In this document: positions 1-6,051 of the stretch, in pieces
How the letters are laid out: each line of letters opens with the position of its first letter
Position numbering within the stretch: position 1 is the first letter of the stretch
Assembly: GCA_016550425.1 (NCBI GenBank)
Contig: JABXGS010000007.1
Location: 1-11,049 of the forward strand
Length of the DNA: 11,049 nucleotides
Origin: an archaeon
GTDB lineage: Archaea > Asgardarchaeota > Hermodarchaeia > Hermodarchaeales > Hermodarchaeaceae
Reading direction: 5' to 3'
Program-made: the position numbers and the translations under genes
Notes under the pieces: model-generated
Databases searched by the model: none
Told to the model about the DNA's origin: nothing
The model's input: the letters and a program-made list of their open reading frames with translations, nothing else

Positions 1-1629
1 AAGTGCCCATTTGGGGCATTACGCATCATCAATCTTGCTGACGAGTTAGAAACAGATACTTCTCATCGATATGGACCAAACAGTTTCAAGCTATTCCGCT
101 TACCGATTCCTGCTCCTGGCTCAATAACTGGGCTAGTGGGTGCAAATGGAACTGGTAAATCCACCGCATTACAAATCCTTGCTCTCCAGTTACAGCCAAA
201 TCTCGGAAATTTCGAAGACCCCCCAGACTGGTCTGAAATTATCCGTCATTATCGCGGATCCGGTCTCCAACCCTATTTTGAAAAAGCATCGAAGGGGGAA
301 CTCACTGTTGCGTACAAACCCCAAATTGTCACCTCTATTCCAGACGCTTACAAAGGATCAGTGCAATCCCTTCTTGAATCTACAGATCAACGTGGAATAC
401 TCTCCACTCTCACTGACCAGCTAGAACTTGAAGGGGTTCTTCACCGAGATTTGTCTGTTCTTAGTGGTGGTGAGCTTCAACGAGTGGCCATTGCGGCGGT
501 CATGGCTCGTGACGCCGATGTTTACCTCATTGATGAACCAACCTCCTACCTCGACGTCTATCAACGTGTTCGAACAGCCCGCGCTATTCGGTCATTAGCC
601 TTTGAAGGAAAAATGGTCATCAGCGTGGTCCATGATCTCGCTGTTGCTGATTATATCTCAGATTACGTCTGCATCTTTTATGGCGAACCAGGAGTGTATG
701 GGATTGTCTCAAATCCCCATGGCGTTAGAGAAGGCATTAACATCTACCTCAATGGATATCTGCCAGACAGCAATGTTCGGTTCCGAAATGAAGAAATCCA
801 TTTCGACACAAGTCCGCCTTCTGAAGAATTTTGGGTTAATGTGGAATTACTCCTTGAATATGATGCGATGATGAAACAATTCGAGGACTTTAAGCTTCAA
901 GTCATGCCCGGTCAGGTACATCAAGGGGAAGTAATCGGAGTCCTAGGACCCAACGGAATCGGAAAGACGACTTTTGTACGCCTACTCGCTCAAGATTTAG
1001 AACCCGATGAGGGCACAATTCCCGAAACCGATCTCAAAATCAGTTACAAACCCCAATATCTTAGCTCTGACAGCAAGGACACTGTTCTTGAAACTCTCCA
1101 TGAAGTAGGGGGCGCTTCAGTGCTAACAAGCCTCTTCAGATCTGAGGTGATGCGACCCTTATCCTTGGATAAGCTGGAGGACCGTCAAGTCGCTGAACTT
1201 AGTGGTGGTGAGCTTCAACGGGTGGCTATTGCTGCATGTCTGGCGCGACCTGCAGACCTCTTTCTTCTCGATGAACCATCTGCATTCTTAGATATTGAAC
1301 AGCGCTTAGCTGCAGCCAAAGTTATTCGATCCATTGTACATGATAAAGGAAAAGCTGCCTTTGTCGTGGAGCATGATATGGTTACCATTTCTGCGTTTGC
1401 TGATACAATTTCCGTATTCTCAGGTAAGCCCGGGGAAAATGGATTATGTCAAGCGCCTGTAGATCTTAGATTGGGTATGAATACATTTCTCAAGGATATG
1501 GGGGTCACTTTTCGCCGTGATCATGCAACAGGACGACCAAGGGTCAACAAGGAAGATAGTCGACTAGATCGTGAACAAAAACAGCGGGGAGAATACTACT
1601 ATATCAGCACCGAAGAGGATGGAATGTAA
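1..1629 (+). CDS. ABCE1/Rli1 ribosome-recycling ATPase, 5'-truncated by window edge
   Basis: ABCE1 is a cytosolic twin-ATPase that splits ribosomes after termination and works with aRF1/Pelota. The reading frame is open from base 1, so the gene begins upstream; 542 codons are present and roughly 60 are missing by comparison with eukaryotic ABCE1. Codons 1-6 (KCPFGA) are the end of the second [4Fe-4S] ferredoxin motif. NBD1 has Walker A GANGTGKST (codons 47-55), signature LSGGELQR (154-161), and Walker B ending in DEP (178-180). NBD2 has Walker A GPNGIGKTT (316-324), a second LSGGELQR (400-407), DEPSAFLD (from 424) and the H-switch VEHD (His 458). The hinge block REGINIYLNGYLP between the NBDs is typical of ABCE1. 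One oddity is that the NBD1 H-switch reads VVHD (His 211), with Val for the usual Glu. A GTG at 136 opens a shorter frame but falls just before Walker A, so it is not the start. It converges on the DUF89 gene with a 9-bp gap. Confidence 0.97.
   Translation, partial: KCPFGALRIINLADELETDTSHRYGPNSFKLFRLPIPAPGSITGLVGANGTGKSTALQILALQLQPNLGNFEDPPDWSEIIRHYRGSGLQPYFEKASKGELTVAYKPQIVTSIPDAYKGSVQSLLESTDQRGILSTLTDQLELEGVLHRDLSVLSGGELQRVAIAAVMARDADVYLIDEPTSYLDVYQRVRTARAIRSLAFEGKMVISVVHDLAVADYISDYVCIFYGEPGVYGIVSNPHGVREGINIYLNGYLPDSNVRFRNEEIHFDTSPPSEEFWVNVELLLEYDAMMKQFEDFKLQVMPGQVHQGEVIGVLGPNGIGKTTFVRLLAQDLEPDEGTIPETDLKISYKPQYLSSDSKDTVLETLHEVGGASVLTSLFRSEVMRPLSLDKLEDRQVAELSGGELQRVAIAACLARPADLFLLDEPSAFLDIEQRLAAAKVIRSIVHDKGKAAFVVEHDMVTISAFADTISVFSGKPGENGLCQAPVDLRLGMNTFLKDMGVTFRRDHATGRPRVNKEDSRLDREQKQRGEYYYISTEEDGM
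460..482 (+). repeat. 23-bp direct repeat, copy 1 (ABC signature of NBD1)
   Basis: These 23 bases encode the LSGGELQ part of the first ABC signature and are identical, third-codon positions included, to 1198-1220 in the second nucleotide-binding domain. The identity nearly continues through the following codons (cga/cgg, gtg gcc/gct). The protein motif is expected twice in ABCE1; the synonymous sites need not match. Confidence 0.75.
1198..1220 (+). repeat. 23-bp direct repeat, copy 2 (ABC signature of NBD2)
   Basis: Second copy of the repeat at 460-482, encoding the NBD2 signature motif. The match spans six synonymous third positions. It could be chance codon preference or local gene conversion between the two ATPase halves. 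Confidence 0.75.
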
Positions 1630-1638
1630 AGACTTATC

Positions 1639-2562
1639 CTATTTTGTTAGAGGTCCTAAGGGTCCTTGATGGTCAGTAAGAACATTCACAACGTTTCGGT
1701 CCTTGGGTACATTCAAAGAGTGTGCAATTGGCAAGCATTTCGTTCGCAATAGATGCGCTGACGGGGTAGGCAACGTAAATTCTGGGAGCGTCTCATGGTG
1801 TCCCATGCCTTTTGCGATTACCAAATCAACCTCGTTAAACAGGTTAAGGAACTCTTCTGAGCACCATTGAGGTAAGACGCCAACAGCTCCGCCTCCCGTT
1901 GTGACAAGATCCGCTGAATCAGCTAATCCTGCGGCGTTGGCATCTTCAAGCATGGCATCATTCAAAACCGGCTTCTCTTTCACAGCTACTGTGACCTTTG
2001 AACCTACTTTCGTTAAAGCCTCGATTAGTAACCGGTCAAACACGACTTCACCTGCGTTATCTGTCAAATAAAGCGTGTGTGAAGCCTCCTGTGCCAATTT
2101 ATACAGTTGTGGAATATGGTCAACTACTAATTCGCTTTCGGCTTTTGTAATAAGTTGAGGTAAATTGTCCCATGGAATTTCGTGCCCCGATACACCGTAT
2201 TCAATAACATTACCAAGTGACGCTGCTATGCATGCTCTACGAAAACATTCCTTGGAATCTTTCGGCTTCTTTACAAAGTCCTCGAGTGGAGCAATCAGAC
2301 CTAAGGCTGCCTCATTGGATTTCTGTTTTAATTGAGCATAAGCGTCCGGACAACCGGTTATGCGTTGAATAGCATGGTCCCGCCGTGTGCCAACATATGC
2401 AGGAATCTTCTCAAAGCGACTTCCTTGCATCATTGATGAGTGTAGAATTCCTACGACCTCAGTCATGGCGGCTAATTGTAATTCTACGTTAGATGTCGCT
2501 AATTGCACTTCCTGAAAGGCTCGTGAAATTAAACAAGTGACACACTGGGATTCCATTTGCAA
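1639..2562 (-). CDS. DUF89-family (damage-control phosphatase / ARMT1-like) metalloprotein
   Basis: DUF89 proteins are metal-dependent phosphatases thought to remove damaged or harmful sugar phosphates; human ARMT1 belongs to this fold. The 307-residue length suits the compact archaeal subfamily, which carries an N-terminal CxxC (C7, C10 here). Visible motifs are SLGNVIEYG (N118), TDNAGE (D168, N169, E172; metal site), KEKPVLNDAMLEDA (N201, D202, D207), the glycine-rich TTGGGAVGV (221-229) and the Lys motif IAKGMG (K251). The last motif normally continues GNxE; here it is GHHE, so the Asn is His 255. The frame opens at TTG 2562, and GAGGT at 2571-2575 lies 8 nt upstream, which favours TTG over the ATG at 2556 (14 nt). 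It ends 9 bp from ABCE1 on the opposite strand. tRNA-Arg(CCG) lies 89 bp upstream on the same strand. A TTAAAG-like TATA near 2605-2613 could start its transcript. Substrate unknown. Confidence 0.9.
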   Translation of the reverse strand: MQMESQCVTCLISRAFQEVQLATSNVELQLAAMTEVVGILHSSMMQGSRFEKIPAYVGTRRDHAIQRITGCPDAYAQLKQKSNEAALGLIAPLEDFVKKPKDSKECFRRACIAASLGNVIEYGVSGHEIPWDNLPQLITKAESELVVDHIPQLYKLAQEASHTLYLTDNAGEVVFDRLLIEALTKVGSKVTVAVKEKPVLNDAMLEDANAAGLADSADLVTTGGGAVGVLPQWCSEEFLNLFNEVDLVIAKGMGHHETLPEFTLPTPSAHLLRTKCLPIAHSLNVPKDRNVVNVLTDHQGPLGPLTK

Positions 2563-2570
2563 TGCTACAA

Positions 2571-2575
2571 ACCTC
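2571..2575 (-). promoter_or_regulatory. Shine-Dalgarno of the DUF89 gene
   Basis: GAGGT on the minus strand sits 8 nt before TTG 2562 and 14 nt before ATG 2556. The spacing supports initiation at TTG. Confidence 0.5.
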
Positions 2576-2651
2576 TAGATACTAGCGGTTCATGGATTGA
2601 GAGACCTTTAAGCATTTTAGATATGCAAGGACCATAAAGTCGAACTCGGAG

Positions 2652-2729
2652 TGGCGGGCCCTCCGCGATTTGAACGCGGGATCTACAGGTCCGGAACCTG
2701 TCGCCCTATCCATACTAGGCCAAGGGCCC
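2652..2729 (-). tRNA. tRNA-Arg (anticodon CCG)
   Basis: The minus strand folds into a full cloverleaf. The acceptor is GGGCCCT with AGGGCCC. The D arm is GCC(T)...GGC with A20, an arginine identity base. The anticodon stem ACAGG/CCTGT encloses loop TTCCGGA, giving anticodon CCG, which reads CGG. The T stem CCGCG/CGCGG has loop TTCAAAT, and the discriminator is G. The CCA end is encoded (2652-2654). There is no intron. A TATA box lies at the expected distance upstream, and no T-run terminator is visible at the 3' side. Confidence 0.96.
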
Positions 2730-2760
2730 TTGGGATAATCTTTCGAAAAGACATCAGTCC

Positions 2761-2768
2761 TATATAAA
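2761..2768 (-). promoter_or_regulatory. TATA box for tRNA-Arg(CCG)
   Basis: TTTATATA on the minus strand, centred about 36 nt upstream of the mature tRNA 5' end. That places transcription start roughly 10 nt before the tRNA, as is common in archaea. The same octamer reads TATATAAA on the plus strand and could also serve the M24 gene at 2854, with a leader of about 60 nt. Confidence 0.65.
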
Positions 2769-2853
2769 GAAGATTAGTATTCCACGAAAGAAATTGGTAG
2801 TAAGGGATAGAAATTTAATCCTACTACACTGGATGTACAGCGGTGTTCCTAGT

Positions 2854-3957
2854 ATGCGCCTAGACCGGGCTCAGCGAATTATGACCCGTGAAGAACTTAA
2901 AGGTGTGCTCCTGTTTGATCCATTCAATATTCGGTACATTACAGGGTATAAACCAACAGGAATACTGGGGAACTCCGTTGCGATTCTCGTTCGCGACGCC
3001 GATCCTCTGCTTATCGTTCCTGAGGCTGAATGTGAATTCGCAAAATCGGGTTCATGGTTTCGGAACATTCAACCCTACCATCCTCAGATTACCAATGGCA
3101 TCCAATCTACTCTTATTGAGGCTCTCCAAACTGCCCTTGAGACTTATAATCTGCGCTCAGTTGACATTGGAATTGAATTAAACCATATATCCGCACGGCG
3201 CTTCGAGGAAATCAAAAGCCTCTTACCCGACGCTGGGTTTAGAAATATCTCCAACGCTCTAGCCGAATTGCGAATGATTAAAGACGAAGTTGAAATCGAA
3301 AAAATTAAAACTGCTTTCCAAATCGCGGAAAATGGATTAAGAGCTGCAATTGAGTTCATACGTCCAGGGATATCAGAAATCGAAGTAGCAGGCGAAGTGG
3401 AACGAACCCTCCGAAAAGCTGGAGCCACACAAACTGGGTATCCTACAGTCATTGCATCCGGACCTCGTGCAGGCTGTCCTTTCGTTCCTGCGGGCCGTCG
3501 CGAAATTGGATCCAAGGAGTTCGTTGTAATTTCTGTATCAGCTGTAAATGATGATTACTGTTCCAATCTTACACGATCGGTTCTTACTGGAAAGCCAACT
3601 AAGAAACAGCAAGCACTTTTTGAATGCGCTCGAGATTCGGTGAACACAGCCAAAAAAATACTCAACCCAGAAACCCTTGTCCGCGATATTGCTTTAAGCA
3701 TCCGTCGAGTTACAGATGATCGAGGTTATTTGAAAAACTTGGATTCACAATTAGGAAGTGGAATTGGACTTCAACCACTCGAGGCACCCTATATTTCTCC
3801 TACTGAAGAAACCCCTGTTCTTCCAGGGATGGTATTTACTATTGAAACTGGTCTCAAGGTTCCTGGTTTGGGAAGTGTTCGTCTCGGAGACACGATTATC
3901 TGTCAGAAAGTCGAGGAATATGAGACTCTGAACCAGATTCCTCTTGAAACGGTTTAG
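2854..3957 (+). CDS. M24 (Xaa-Pro peptidase/creatinase fold) protein, predicted inactive pseudoenzyme
   Basis: 367 residues with the two-part creatinase/prolidase layout: N-terminal creatinase-like domain (about 1-140, with LLFDPFNIRYITGY) and C-terminal pita-bread domain (about 145-360). Family landmarks align without gaps, but the active site is gone. The first metal Asp (DxGA) is S227 in ISVSA. The second (SDLTR) is N238 in SNLTR. The GHGxGL His is S302 in GSGIGL, the His four residues earlier is S298, and the HE of VHEAP is L309-E310. The PH histidine is F210. Of the two metal Glu, E331 (TIETG) remains and the other (RxED) is G345. The frame is intact, so this is a maintained protein and not a pseudogene. 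Spt16 and Ebp1/PA2G4 are known non-enzymatic M24 folds. ATG 2854 starts the family's usual N terminus and has GGTG 8 nt upstream; TTG 2794 and ATG 2833 add unrelated residues. Fold certain; loss of catalysis inferred; role unknown. Confidence 0.9.
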   Translation: MRLDRAQRIMTREELKGVLLFDPFNIRYITGYKPTGILGNSVAILVRDADPLLIVPEAECEFAKSGSWFRNIQPYHPQITNGIQSTLIEALQTALETYNLRSVDIGIELNHISARRFEEIKSLLPDAGFRNISNALAELRMIKDEVEIEKIKTAFQIAENGLRAAIEFIRPGISEIEVAGEVERTLRKAGATQTGYPTVIASGPRAGCPFVPAGRREIGSKEFVVISVSAVNDDYCSNLTRSVLTGKPTKKQQALFECARDSVNTAKKILNPETLVRDIALSIRRVTDDRGYLKNLDSQLGSGIGLQPLEAPYISPTEETPVLPGMVFTIETGLKVPGLGSVRLGDTIICQKVEEYETLNQIPLETV

Positions 3958-4006
3958 TATTCGAGGCTAATTATCACTCAAAAATCCCTACTCAACAGTA
4001 ATCCTT

Positions 4007-4034
4007 CGAGAAACTATTATAACGACTTTTCTCG
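4007..4034 (+). other. Inverted repeat, 7-bp stem, between the M24 pseudoenzyme gene and the next gene
   Basis: CGAGAAA (4007-4013) pairs with TTTCTCG (4028-4034) around a 14-nt AT-rich loop that contains a TATA-like ATTATAAC (4017-4024 area). It lies 50 bp after the stop of the upstream gene. It may be a transcript-end hairpin or an operator surrounding the promoter of the gene at 4092. The stem is short, so chance is possible. Confidence 0.35.
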
Positions 4035-4043
4035 ATTATTCAT

Positions 4044-4055
4044 CTAGGTGCCTAG
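4044..4055 (+). promoter_or_regulatory. Near-perfect palindrome at the predicted transcription start of the 4092 gene
   Basis: CTAGG-TG-CCTAG forms a 12-bp dyad. If ATTATAAC around 4017-4024 is the TATA box, transcription would start near 4045, inside this dyad, where an archaeal repressor would typically bind. Both the promoter and the operator role are inferred from spacing only. Confidence 0.25.
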
Positions 4056-4091
4056 GCAGAACCAATTCTATCCCATATAAGGTTGAAGTCA

Positions 4092-4595
4092 ATGTCATAT
4101 GAAAAAGAAGTGCGTGACCATCGGAAAACCGTAGAAAAACTTCTCCAAGACTGTGAAAAAACCTTAGAACATCCACCAAACGTGATTGCCCAAAACAATT
4201 TGATACTACTAAAAGCTGTTCTTGAGAAAGCCTTGATGGTTGCAGATGAAGCTCTCCGAGCTGCCAACCTGCAACCCAATGAGGTAGAATCTATTTTGGA
4301 TCGCTTCTCTCAAAATTCAGATCAATATGGCACAAATCCCGCCTTAGATGAGGTAGATGCAATGAAACGGGAGATTGAGCGGTTCTCACGGGCTGTTGAT
4401 ATTCTAGCAGCTATGCGTAAACGACGCGAACTCTCTCACCGCCTCGTGGGACATGATCCTCGGCTAATGGGTCCTTGGGCGCGATGGATAAGAACTCTTG
4501 AGGGTTACAAAATAAACCAAGATCTGAGTGTAAAACACCGAGAAAGTCTTCTCGAAGATATTGATGAATGGCGAAATATTTTAGCAGGAACCTAA
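4092..4595 (+). CDS. Unrecognised 167-residue soluble helical protein
   Basis: I do not recognise a family. The predicted protein is highly charged, has no signal peptide or membrane segment, and looks almost entirely helical. The first about 60 residues (KEVRDHRKTVEKLLQDCEKTLEH...) have coiled-coil-like heptad spacing. A second charged helix follows around residues 90-115 (DEVDAMKREIERFSRAVDILAAMRKRRE). The C-terminal third is richer in tryptophan and histidine (GHDPRLMGPWARWI, DIDEWRNIL), suggesting a small packed domain. There is a single Cys (residue 20). ATG 4092 is preferred over an in-frame TTG at 4083; AAGG at 4079-4082 is a weak ribosome-binding candidate for ATG. It sits between the M24 pseudoenzyme gene (134 bp upstream, same strand) and tRNA-Arg(GCG). 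Codon usage matches the neighbours, so I accept it as real. A DNA- or protein-binding role is possible but unsupported. Confidence 0.75.
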   Translation: MSYEKEVRDHRKTVEKLLQDCEKTLEHPPNVIAQNNLILLKAVLEKALMVADEALRAANLQPNEVESILDRFSQNSDQYGTNPALDEVDAMKREIERFSRAVDILAAMRKRRELSHRLVGHDPRLMGPWARWIRTLEGYKINQDLSVKHRESLLEDIDEWRNILAGT

Positions 4596-4633
4596 TCAGT
4601 TGCGTCTTTACAATCCCAGTTTGTGGGAGAAGC

Positions 4634-4641
4634 TTTTAAAA
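4634..4641 (+). promoter_or_regulatory. TATA box for tRNA-Arg(GCG)
   Basis: TTTTAAAA preceded by purine-rich GGGAGAAGC, which fits a BRE. It is centred about 39 nt before the tRNA 5' end, giving a start point some 13 nt upstream of the mature tRNA. Confidence 0.7.
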
Positions 4642-4676
4642 GTCCAATTTCTACCCTACAACAGTTACTACATCAA

Positions 4677-4753
4677 GGGCCCGTGGCCTAGTAGGATATG
4701 GCGCCAGATTGCGGATCTGGAGGTCCGGGGTTCAAATCCCTGCGGGCCCGCCA
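4677..4753 (+). tRNA. tRNA-Arg (anticodon GCG)
   Basis: Complete cloverleaf. The acceptor is GGGCCCG/CGGGCCC, the D arm is GCCT...TGGC with A20, and the anticodon stem CCAGA/TCTGG has loop TTGCGGA, giving anticodon GCG, which reads CGC and CGU. The T arm is CGGGG/CCCTG (one G-T pair) with loop TTCAAAT. The discriminator is G, and the terminal CCA (4751-4753) is encoded. No intron. Its acceptor, D arm and T loop closely resemble tRNA-Arg(CCG) at 2652-2729. It has its own TATA box and a downstream T-run. Confidence 0.96.
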
Positions 4754-4756
4754 CGA

Positions 4757-4764
4757 TTTTTTTT
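4757..4764 (+). terminator. Oligo-T terminator of tRNA-Arg(GCG)
   Basis: Eight consecutive T residues begin 3 nt after the encoded CCA, without a hairpin of their own, the usual form of archaeal intrinsic termination. The last two T residues fall in the stop codon (4763-4765) of the convergent M24 gene. Confidence 0.75.
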
Positions 4765-5947
4765 AACTAATACAGATGAGTTCACTTTGAGGGGTAGATA
4801 AAAACTTGCATCCTTTTTTGGTGACCACAATATCTTCTTCGAGACTGATCTGTCCAAAATTCTGTGTCGTTACATACAGTTCTAGCGTGAAGACATTTCC
4901 TGGTTCGACAACACCTTTTGGACTGGCACCATATCGTTCCCATAACGGACCAAGAAGAGTGCCACCATCATGGGCTTCTTGACCCACTTGGTGCCCAAGG
5001 GCATGTTGATATTCATCAAACCCTCGATCTAAAATAAAGTTACGTGCTACCTTATCAACTTCATAACCTTTCACACCCGGCTTAATGAACTCTGAAGCTG
5101 CTTGGATGGCATCACGAACGGTCTCAAAAGCTGTCTGCACTTCTTCTGGGATATGTGATGCTGAACCAAAAAAGAACATCCGTTGTATATCCGAACAATA
5201 TCCCTGGTATCGCACTCCAAAATCGAAGTGTAAGAGATGTCCCTCTTTTGTCACATTCTCAGTAGGTCCTGCATGACCAAACTGCTTGTTTGGTCCCGCA
5301 TCAACTGCTGGATTGTGATCTAGTCCCCAAGCAAATGAAACGCTATGCGCTTTCATACGCTGATGGAAGAATTTAGAAATTTCTTGCTCACTTTGTCCAA
5401 CTTGGAGAAATTGCTTGGCTTCGTCAAAGATTTGTTCCGTAATCGTGACCGCTTGCTGAATACGTCTGATTTCCTCATGTGTTTTTTGTCCCCGTAATTG
5501 AAGAAGCAAAGGTTCTGCGCTAACAAATTTTTGGGTGTGAGGCGTACCCTGTAAGTATTCAGCGAGTAGGTTGTACATTCCATGGGTCAAGCCGTCAGCA
5601 GCTACGTCATCACGACTATAGTTTAGACCGATTTTCTTTGGGGAAAGAGCCTCAAGCTCATTTCGAAGTGTTTCTCGAATGTCTTGTGTATACGGAATAA
5701 TCTTATCGAAGACTCCTAGCGGTCTTAGACCATCTGCATCGAAGTTGCCTACAATTGCGATACGTTGTCCAGTTTGAGTAAAAATTAATGCTGACTGCCA
5801 TACGAGGTCGATTCCCAGCACAAGCGATAGTACAGGATCAGCCATCTGTTTTGTTTCTCGAACCCATATCATCCATGTATCGAAATCGAGTTTCTTGAGG
5901 AGGTTGAGAGCTTGTTGGCTTTTTTCCTGAACAAGAGATGGTGTCAT
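4763..5947 (-). CDS. M24-family metallopeptidase (Xaa-Pro dipeptidase-like), metal site intact
   Basis: Cytosolic pita-bread metallopeptidase, probably hydrolysing Xaa-Pro or related peptides; substrate not predictable. From ATG 5947 it has 394 residues: N-terminal creatinase domain (about 1-150, with WVRETKQMADPVL and WQSALIF) and catalytic domain (about 155-390). All five metal ligands are visible: D242 in HFDFG, D253 in YCSD, H319 in HALGHQVG, E356 in FTLELYV and E371 in SLEED. H315 and H326 (EAHDGG) match the other catalytic histidines. The frame opens at ATG 5968, but ATG 5947 is preferred because GGAG lies 9 nt before it, homologues commonly begin with a similar MTPxLVQEK sequence, and a TATA at 5989-5994 predicts transcription start near 5965, inside the longer frame. 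It diverges from ThrRS and converges on tRNA-Arg(GCG). Its N-terminal domain is unlike that of the M24 pseudoenzyme at 2854, so the two are not a recent duplication. Confidence 0.93.
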   Translation of the reverse strand: MTPSLVQEKSQQALNLLKKLDFDTWMIWVRETKQMADPVLSLVLGIDLVWQSALIFTQTGQRIAIVGNFDADGLRPLGVFDKIIPYTQDIRETLRNELEALSPKKIGLNYSRDDVAADGLTHGMYNLLAEYLQGTPHTQKFVSAEPLLLQLRGQKTHEEIRRIQQAVTITEQIFDEAKQFLQVGQSEQEISKFFHQRMKAHSVSFAWGLDHNPAVDAGPNKQFGHAGPTENVTKEGHLLHFDFGVRYQGYCSDIQRMFFFGSASHIPEEVQTAFETVRDAIQAASEFIKPGVKGYEVDKVARNFILDRGFDEYQHALGHQVGQEAHDGGTLLGPLWERYGASPKGVVEPGNVFTLELYVTTQNFGQISLEEDIVVTKKGCKFLSTPQSELICIS

Positions 5948-5956
5948 TGTCGTTAT

Positions 5957-5960
5957 CTCC
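5957..5960 (-). promoter_or_regulatory. Shine-Dalgarno GGAG deciding the start of the active M24 gene
   Basis: GGAG on the minus strand is 9 nt before ATG 5947 and inside the frame if ATG 5968 were used. It supports ATG 5947. Confidence 0.55.
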
Positions 5961-5986
5961 ATTTCCATTCTCGGTCGTCTAGAGAA

Positions 5987-5995
5987 ACTTTTATC
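5987..5995. promoter_or_regulatory. Candidate shared divergent TATA element (M24 / ThrRS)
   Basis: The minus strand reads GATAAAAGT after a purine-rich ATAGG, predicting M24 transcription start near 5965. The plus strand reads ACTTTTATC after GAGAAA, predicting ThrRS transcription start near 6018, 34 nt before its likely TTG start. One AT-rich core could thus serve both genes in the 104-bp divergent gap. Only spacing and composition support this. Confidence 0.4.
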
Positions 5996-6051
5996 CCTAT
6001 TGAAACGAGATTTGGCGAGTACACGGTATATTGTATAGGAAGGCGTTAGCT

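Noticed and set aside
136..1629. ABCE1 starting at GTG 136 (codon 46 of the window)
   Set aside because: The frame is open to base 1 and encodes the ferredoxin-motif end and the linker typical of ABCE1; a start at 136 would leave only the Walker A loop at the N terminus.
2794..2853. N-terminal extension of the M24 pseudoenzyme from TTG 2794 or ATG 2833
   Set aside because: The extra 20 residues match nothing in the family, and MRLDRAQ at 2854 is the usual family beginning.
3144..3515. 123-codon open frame antisense to the M24 pseudoenzyme
   Set aside because: It lies fully inside a well-supported gene, shows no recognisable motif and is rich in residues typical of antisense reading of codon-biased DNA.
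2854..3957. Pseudogene interpretation of the ligand-less M24 gene
   Set aside because: No stop codons or frameshifts, full length, and surrounding motif residues conserved; decay would not remove the ligands so selectively.
5948..5968. Seven-residue N-terminal extension of the active M24 protein from ATG 5968
   Set aside because: The ribosome-binding GGAG lies within it, and the predicted transcription start falls downstream of ATG 5968.
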